Under the pieces are notes generated by a model that did not search any database, had not been told where the DNA came from, and was given only the letters and a program-made list of their open reading frames with translations. 64,000 nt of DNA. Source: Thamnaconus septentrionalis. Lineage: Eukaryota; Chordata; Actinopteri; Tetraodontiformes; Monacanthidae. Where the stretch lies: positions 16,058,501 to 16,122,500 of the forward strand of contig CM020517.1 in assembly GCA_009823395.1 (NCBI GenBank), in the 5' to 3' direction. Below are positions 58,645 through 64,000 of the stretch, piece by piece (position 1 is the first letter of the stretch; the number at the start of each line of letters is the position of its first letter). The position numbers and the translations under genes were made by a program.

Positions 58645-58880
58645 AGGGCCACACAGAGACAGTCAACCATCTACACTTACGTCCACACCTACAGATAATC
58701 AAAAACTGCCAATTAGCCTAATGTCAATGTCTTTGAACTGCTGAGTGAGGTCAGGCGTACCCAGAAAGAACCCATGCAGACACTGGTAGAACATGCAAAC
58801 TCTACACAAGAAGGCCCGCCTGGGAATCGAACCCACAACCCTCTTGCTGCAAGGCCACAGTGCTAACCACTGCAGTTCCT
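58645..58880 (-). mobile_element. L2-like LINE 3' fragment, copy C (older)
   Basis: A more diverged copy of the same family. It has GGGCCACACAGAGAC, an imperfect version of the TCTTTGAACTG block, GAACATGCAAACTCTACAC, and then GAATCGAACCCACAACC and a GTGCTAACCACTG end that extends beyond copies A and B. It has no GGAT tail. Higher divergence suggests an older insertion. Confidence 0.6.
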
Positions 58881-59299
58881 GGGGAAACCTTCGGTGTCTT
58901 TCTTTGTCCTCCTTTCAGTTTCCCCTGCTGCTCCTGCTGCTACTGGACCCATGCTAACATGTTGAGCGGTCGCTACAGACTCACAGCTACTTCCTGGTGT
59001 CCTCTGTTGTCTTTTTCTGGGCCTTGTAAGGACAGCTTGCAGCAGTTGCTTCCTATTTCATCACCACCCAAAAGGAAGTCGCTGGAAACAGATGCAGTCC
59101 TGAAACTGACTTTTCGTTGAGACTTGGAGAGATAGACGAGGGAGATTTCAGAGCTGAAATCTGTGTGATCTTGGCTGCCGTGCCAACTTAACTGGAACCT
59201 AATGTTTGTATCTGTTTATTTATTTACTCATTCATTTCTAAGACAAAACTATTCTAGCCCATATATGACTGATGGTGCATCTTTTCATTGCTTTGTTGA

Positions 59300-59560
59300 G
59301 GTTTTAAGCAGATGCCTCTATTGATACCGCAGCGCATAATTGGCTCTAATTAATGCACAATTGTCATGCACTGCGTGTAATTGGTTTGTGTTGTGCCGAG
59401 GAAGGCTCTGACCACCTACATCGCAGAGTGGCACTGCAGCTGCCGTGCATTTTACAAAGCTTTTGTTATTCGGCACTTGTCATAGGAAGTAAACGCAATT
59501 ACCAGTCTGTGATGGCATATCCTGTCGCAGCCAGCATGTGGAGTTCTGTATTACTCACTT
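59300..59560. promoter_or_regulatory. Candidate conserved non-coding block
   Basis: Unique block with TTGGCTCTAATTAATGCAC, GTGTAATTGG and TGTCATGCACTGCG words and no repeats. Judged on composition only. Confidence 0.2.
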
Positions 59561-59814
59561 TCTTAGTAGTTCATAAAACAAAAGGATTCGCCCGGTCCTC
59601 CCTTTGTTGGTGCATTGTCACATCCCTGCTCCCCTCTGAACAACGTGGACTCGCGGCACAAGGAGGAACATCTGCAAAGAGCCTCCGTAATTATATCTAA
59701 AGATGTGGAGAAACGGGGAGGGGGGGTGGGAGGGGTTTGAAGGAATAAAATGAAGGGGGTGGTGGGATGAGGGGATGGGAGTGGGGGGGTGGGGCTGAAG
59801 GGGAAAAAAAAAAA

Positions 59815-60130
59815 TTCTGACTGTGAAATGACTGCCAGATTTTCTATTTGTGCATCTTGAAAGGCCCGTGTCTCTGCCGCTGCATATGGGATGTGGGATG
59901 AGAGCTCTGGCAAATCAAAGGCGCTGGATAAAGATCTCTGGGAGCTCGCGCTAGTAAACAGGCCCATAAAAGCGGCTCGCGGGGTGGGGCGTCAAAGAAA
60001 AACTTGAACGTCTGCCCACCTCCAATAAAGCCGGAGCTTCTGCAGGCGTCGCTAGCAGCACTGTGCGCAGCCAGAGGCGCTAGCCTTGCCAGTGGCTGAG
60101 ACATTTATCATCCTATCGTATCCTCTGATT
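59815..60130. promoter_or_regulatory. Candidate conserved non-coding block
   Basis: Unique sequence with GGCAAATCAAAGGCGC (TCF/LEF-type core), GATAAAGATC (GATA type) and CCCATAAAAGC (caudal/Hox-type). It is preceded by a G-rich run (59716-59803). Judged on composition only. Confidence 0.22.
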
Positions 60131-60399
60131 AAGGGCCATCAGTCATGGAGGATACTGCCGTGTCTCCTGATGAGTTCTCAAACTTTTCCTGGCGTCATGT
60201 TTTCTTGAATCGAGCTTATTTCTTTTCTTTTCCTGTTTTCATCAATTCATTCGAACCCCAACTTTTTTCGCACGTTTTAAAACCTTTCACCCTCCTCTCT
60301 CAATCTGATCCTATCGTGCCGCTAACCGCCATGCTAAGCTATCCATTCCACTCGTAGCATTAGCATTATCTCCACAAAACCCAGAATCAGCAGATGTGC

Positions 60400-60432
<33 letters not shown>
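60400..60432. repeat. (TCTG)n tetranucleotide repeat
   Basis: Eight perfect TCTG units, complementary in type to the AGAC repeat at 27.8 kb. Confidence 0.9.
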
Positions 60433-61642
60433 CCCCGGTTGTGTTTTTTCTCGCTGCCAATCGCTGTCGTTGCACGCTGCAAGCCGCACCCCAGCCACCC
60501 ACCCACCGCCGCCACCACCGCCGAGGATTTAAGTGTTTGTGACATTGTGGCGAGAAGGGGTGGAGGTGTTGAGGCCCAGCTATTTAATTTGAAACAACTC
60601 GGACCTGGTCGCCTTCCAGCTCAGGCAACCCTCCTGCAGTTCGCCCGGGAAGGGAAGGAAAATATGAAATAGAAAAACACAACTTTGAGCCTTGCAGCAG
60701 GAGAGGCTTCAAGCTGCGTGGCATTTGTGTGTTGTTATTTTTCCTTTTGGTCAGCAAAGTGCTTCACGCCACAAAAACATTTTTTTTTCTTTTTTTTACC
60801 TCAGGGCCTTTTTTTAAAATTAGTTGCTGCTGTGCATTTGCAAGAAGTTTTGCATTTCAGTCACCAACACTGCAATTTGTGTTAGAAATGCAAGCATCCG
60901 TCTCTTTACTGTACAGAAAAGGAAAACTTTATTCCCCCGAGGCTGTGAAAAAACACACTGCATGTGATCAAAAAGTGTGGCCAATATTTGACACCCTCGC
61001 TTCTTATTCCTATAAATCTTCCCCCATTATCTGCAGCCGGAGTGTCTCCCAACAAAGAGCGCTCTGTGCCGAGGCAGACGGAAGCAGTGCCCTCCAGTGG
61101 TGCAGCAGCTAAAAGGGGCCCTTCAGAGCTGCCCGGCTTCGCATGCATTCCCTCTTGGTCAATGTAACGGCCTCCTTCACTTGACAAAAGGCGCACACTG
61201 CAGCTTTGGGGTGAAAAAAAAAAAAACTTACACCACAGTCAGAGGAATGTTTATCAGTGGTTAGCACATTGGCCTGGGAGCATGTGGTGTGGTTTTGTTG
61301 CTGTGGGTGCATGGGAGGTGAACTTCATGAAAAGTCGTATGATCATGAGAGACCTGACGGGTGGTTGAACACGTGAGTGTCTGGTTCAGATGTTGCACAC
61401 ATCAAATATCAAAATAAAAATCCAAATAAGATGAGATTACAATGCAGAACTGAATCCCGAATGAATCAAATAAGTAATGCAGTCTTACTTTAAAAAAGTA
61501 AAAAAAAAACAAAAAAAACACGTAAGGCTTGTATACTGTATATTATGCATAACTTGTTCTTTGTGTGTCATATCAGATACTCGTATACTCATGGCATGGC
61601 AGCTACGAGACAACACCTGATATTTAAAGCTGTTTTTATTGT

Positions 61643-61651
61643 TATATATAT

Positions 61652-61749
<98 letters not shown>

Positions 61750-61762
61750 ATTTGTATATATA

Positions 61763-61801
<39 letters not shown>
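61643..61801. repeat. Compound (CA)(TA)(TG)...(CA) repeat
   Basis: About 17 CA units (61656-61690), about 22 TA units (61691-61735), seven TG units (61736-61749), a short TA-rich bridge, then about 19 CA units (61763-61800). The CA-TA-TG order is self-complementary around its centre. Confidence 0.93.
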
Positions 61802-61805
<4 letters not shown>

Positions 61806-62659
61806 ATTAGTGCAGTGTGGATATATTAAATATCTTTGTAAATGCTCCACATTTTTATTTTACGACTTTCACCTTAAGCTCCTTGACAAATAGAAACGGG
61901 AGCTCCACCTTTAAGGTTAGCGCAAGTTCAACAGGATACTTTGATTTATGTACAAACGTCTGCCAGTGGCTTTAAAACGCACTGCTATTTTAACAAGGTT
62001 AATTTTCCTGCTTTTACAGTAAGATCTTAATTAAGCCGAAACAAGCTGGAGCGGACATCACATAACACCGGCTTTTCATAGAGTCTGCAGCAACTGTGAA
62101 ACCAGCATTGCTTCGGGAGGGCTTTTAATCCAGTGCAACAAGCACAGTTGGGCTTCAGTTCTGGGTAGATTGAGCCATTAAAAGACTGCTGTCTTTGTCC
62201 CAGTAAATACAGCAAGCTGCAGGACTCAACTCATACATAGAGAGTGTGTATGTGTGGCCACCGCCAGGTACGTCTCCTTGTTTAAGCTGCTGTCAGACCT
62301 TCCCATGGTTGACAAGTTTGCTTATCTTTGCTTTGCTATCTGCTGCTGTCATTATATGATGTTCTCCTCAATCTGCATTAATAGACGTCCTGGAACTACA
62401 CTACGTGTCCCTGAATTGGTTTGACGAATAAATTTACTCAACGTAGTCTAACTAAAGTCCAACTTTAGTCAGATGAAGACATCATGTGAACATGTTTGTC
62501 TTACTGGATGCACTATTGTGTCTTTACTCCCTGATGAGCTCATATGCTGTTACCACATTCAACTGACTTAGTTACCAACATTGAAAATACATATTTGCCG
62601 CAAGTCATTCCCCTAATAATACCCAACTATATACACATCACATATACACATCCAGCCAC

Positions 62660-62930
62660 GGCCTCCCTCTTATAGCCAGCGTCCTCCCTTTGCCCTCTCT
62701 TAAATGACCCTCTCCTCTCCTCAGTAGGCCTCATTAACTTCTGCTCAGGACAAATTAGGAGGTGTTACACACGTCAGGGGTCACGCCGCTCTCGTACGGC
62801 AGCGTGCAGTTCACCCAAATTCGCAACATGTGCTCAAATCACCTGTAACCTTGAAAGGTGTTAACGCAAAGTTCGCCACCTCATTAAAGCGGCTGGTTAC
62901 TGTGGCGGTGCAGCAGTGCCGTCACTGGCC
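62660..62930. promoter_or_regulatory. Candidate conserved non-coding block
   Basis: Unique, balanced sequence with GGCCTCATTAACTTCTG, GACAAATTAGGAGG and CACCTCATTAAAGCGG words, between AT-rich stretches. Low certainty. Confidence 0.18.
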
Positions 62931-63848
62931 ACCGGGGACAGTTCAGTCAGGACTGTAGAAGAGATTCTATTATGTGCATTTCTGCTGTTTTGTATGTTTT
63001 GTTTCCCCTGTGGCCGAGAGAGCAGAGGTCACTATCAGCTACCAATGTCACTTTTTTATAACTTGATAAAGTGCAACAATATCATGATAATAAATAAGAG
63101 TAAAAGGTCATGCAAGGCTTTAGTCAATGGATCTCAGGGTTTGTTCATTTATTCTTCTCAGTTAAAATCCCACAATCGTATTTTGTCATGTGTTTTCTAA
63201 ATTATGCATGTATTTTGATACTTTCAATTCACTTTTTTTTCTATCATCGGCGTGACGTATTAGAACAACGTCCCAGTTTCGTTCAGAGTAGAATTGAATC
63301 AAATGATGAACATGCAGCACCGTTGGGTTTCCCATCAGCTCGGAGGAAATCTTTCTCTTTCTTTCTGACTGTTTGGTTCCTCATTGATTAATGGCACATT
63401 AAAATTGGCCGAGCCAAACTTTTCCAATATGAATCAAATCAAGGTTGCAGTTGCGTTGTTTTACAGGGCAGGTTATTAGTGAAATCAGAGCCCAGCGGAA
63501 AGGATTCATATAACAACCCCCCCCCCACCCCCACCCCACTCCCTTACACTCTTTGGAGAAAACGCACTTGTTTATTTTGGTCTGTACCCCGTGATTTCTC
63601 GAGTGTAAGTGTAAATTACATGTCGCCGCCATTAAATATTAAACCCAGTGGAGCATTCATAATTAATGGCATCACTTCTTATGCAACAGTCGCCCAGTGG
63701 CGCTGGCCCAGGAAGCCCACACCCACCCCCCCCCACACACTCCTTTGCATTAAGGCTCTTCTTGAGGTTGCAGTCTGTGGCCGCCGGTACCCACCCCATT
63801 CCTTTTTAGCGGGCTGATGGATGATCCTAGGAAGTTCGTAAAAGACGA

Positions 63849-63903
63849 CCCCCCCCCCCTACCACCACCACCACCAACCACCACCACCACCACCTCCACC
63901 ACC
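63849..63903. repeat. C-run and (CCA)n tract
   Basis: A run of C followed by about 14 CCA-type triplets with small interruptions. Confidence 0.85.
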
Positions 63904-64000
63904 AGAACGGCATCCTGCTGGGCGAGGAATGGCGGAGCGCTGAGTGGATGTAAGTGCTTCTGAAACCACAACTAAGTATCTTCTGTGGATCTCAAGACTC

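Noticed and set aside
58800..58880. tRNA-like sequence (GAATCGAACCCACAACC)
   Set aside because: It resembles a tRNA T-arm region but belongs to the L2-like repeat end. No full cloverleaf was seen.

Overview
The window looks like vertebrate, most probably teleost fish, non-coding DNA around the distal (P1) promoter of the transcription factor gene runx3. The teleost call rests on three things seen in the sequence. Microsatellites are very dense, mostly CA/TG, GA/TC and AGC/AGG. A family of retroposon ends has a GGAT-type tail typical of fish L2-like LINEs. There are several small non-autonomous DNA transposons (hAT-like, Tc1-like and a TA-target MITE). I cannot name the species.

Only one protein-coding segment could be supported. 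It is a 61-nt coding exon on the minus strand (17697 down to 17637) that encodes MASNSIFDSFSSY and seven more residues. It ends in a phase-1 GTGAGT splice donor, and the reading frame closes a few codons past the donor. This matches the N-terminus of the RUNX P1 isoform, and RUNX3 fits better than RUNX1 or RUNX2. The Runt domain exons are absent. The gene therefore continues past the left edge, and bases 1-17636 are the 3'-truncated view of a P1-P2 intron of at least 17.6 kb. Bases 17.7-18.6 kb are the P1 5' UTR and promoter, with a G-rich tract, two RUNX-type motifs, a CAG/CTG tract of about 15 units and CpG-rich sequence.

Layout. 1-17.6 kb: intron, with a complete hAT-like MITE (5.6-6.1 kb), a CCAAT/CRE cluster (4.4 kb), a TA-flanked MITE (14.9-15.3 kb) and unique blocks that could be enhancers. 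17.6-18.6 kb: P1 exon and promoter. 18.6-21.9 kb: CpG- and microsatellite-rich upstream flank. 21.9-23.7 kb: a higher-order ATCC array joined to an L2-like end that has a MITE nested inside it. 23.7-41 kb: upstream intergenic DNA with a Tc1-like element, a split second copy of it, three copies of a Charlie-like hAT element and a near-perfect 62-bp hairpin. 41-45 kb: long simple-sequence tracts (145 bp of pure GA, about 300 bp of AGC/AGG, GGAT arrays). 45-64 kb: quieter, less repetitive DNA with the best candidate conserved regulatory blocks, two more L2-like ends and a CA/TA/TG compound repeat.

Functionally this is a cis-regulatory landscape: one promoter and first exon, with flanks that may hold its enhancers. 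I found no multi-gene system, no RNA genes and no CRISPR array. All regulatory calls outside the P1 exon are inference from sequence character and need cross-species alignment.
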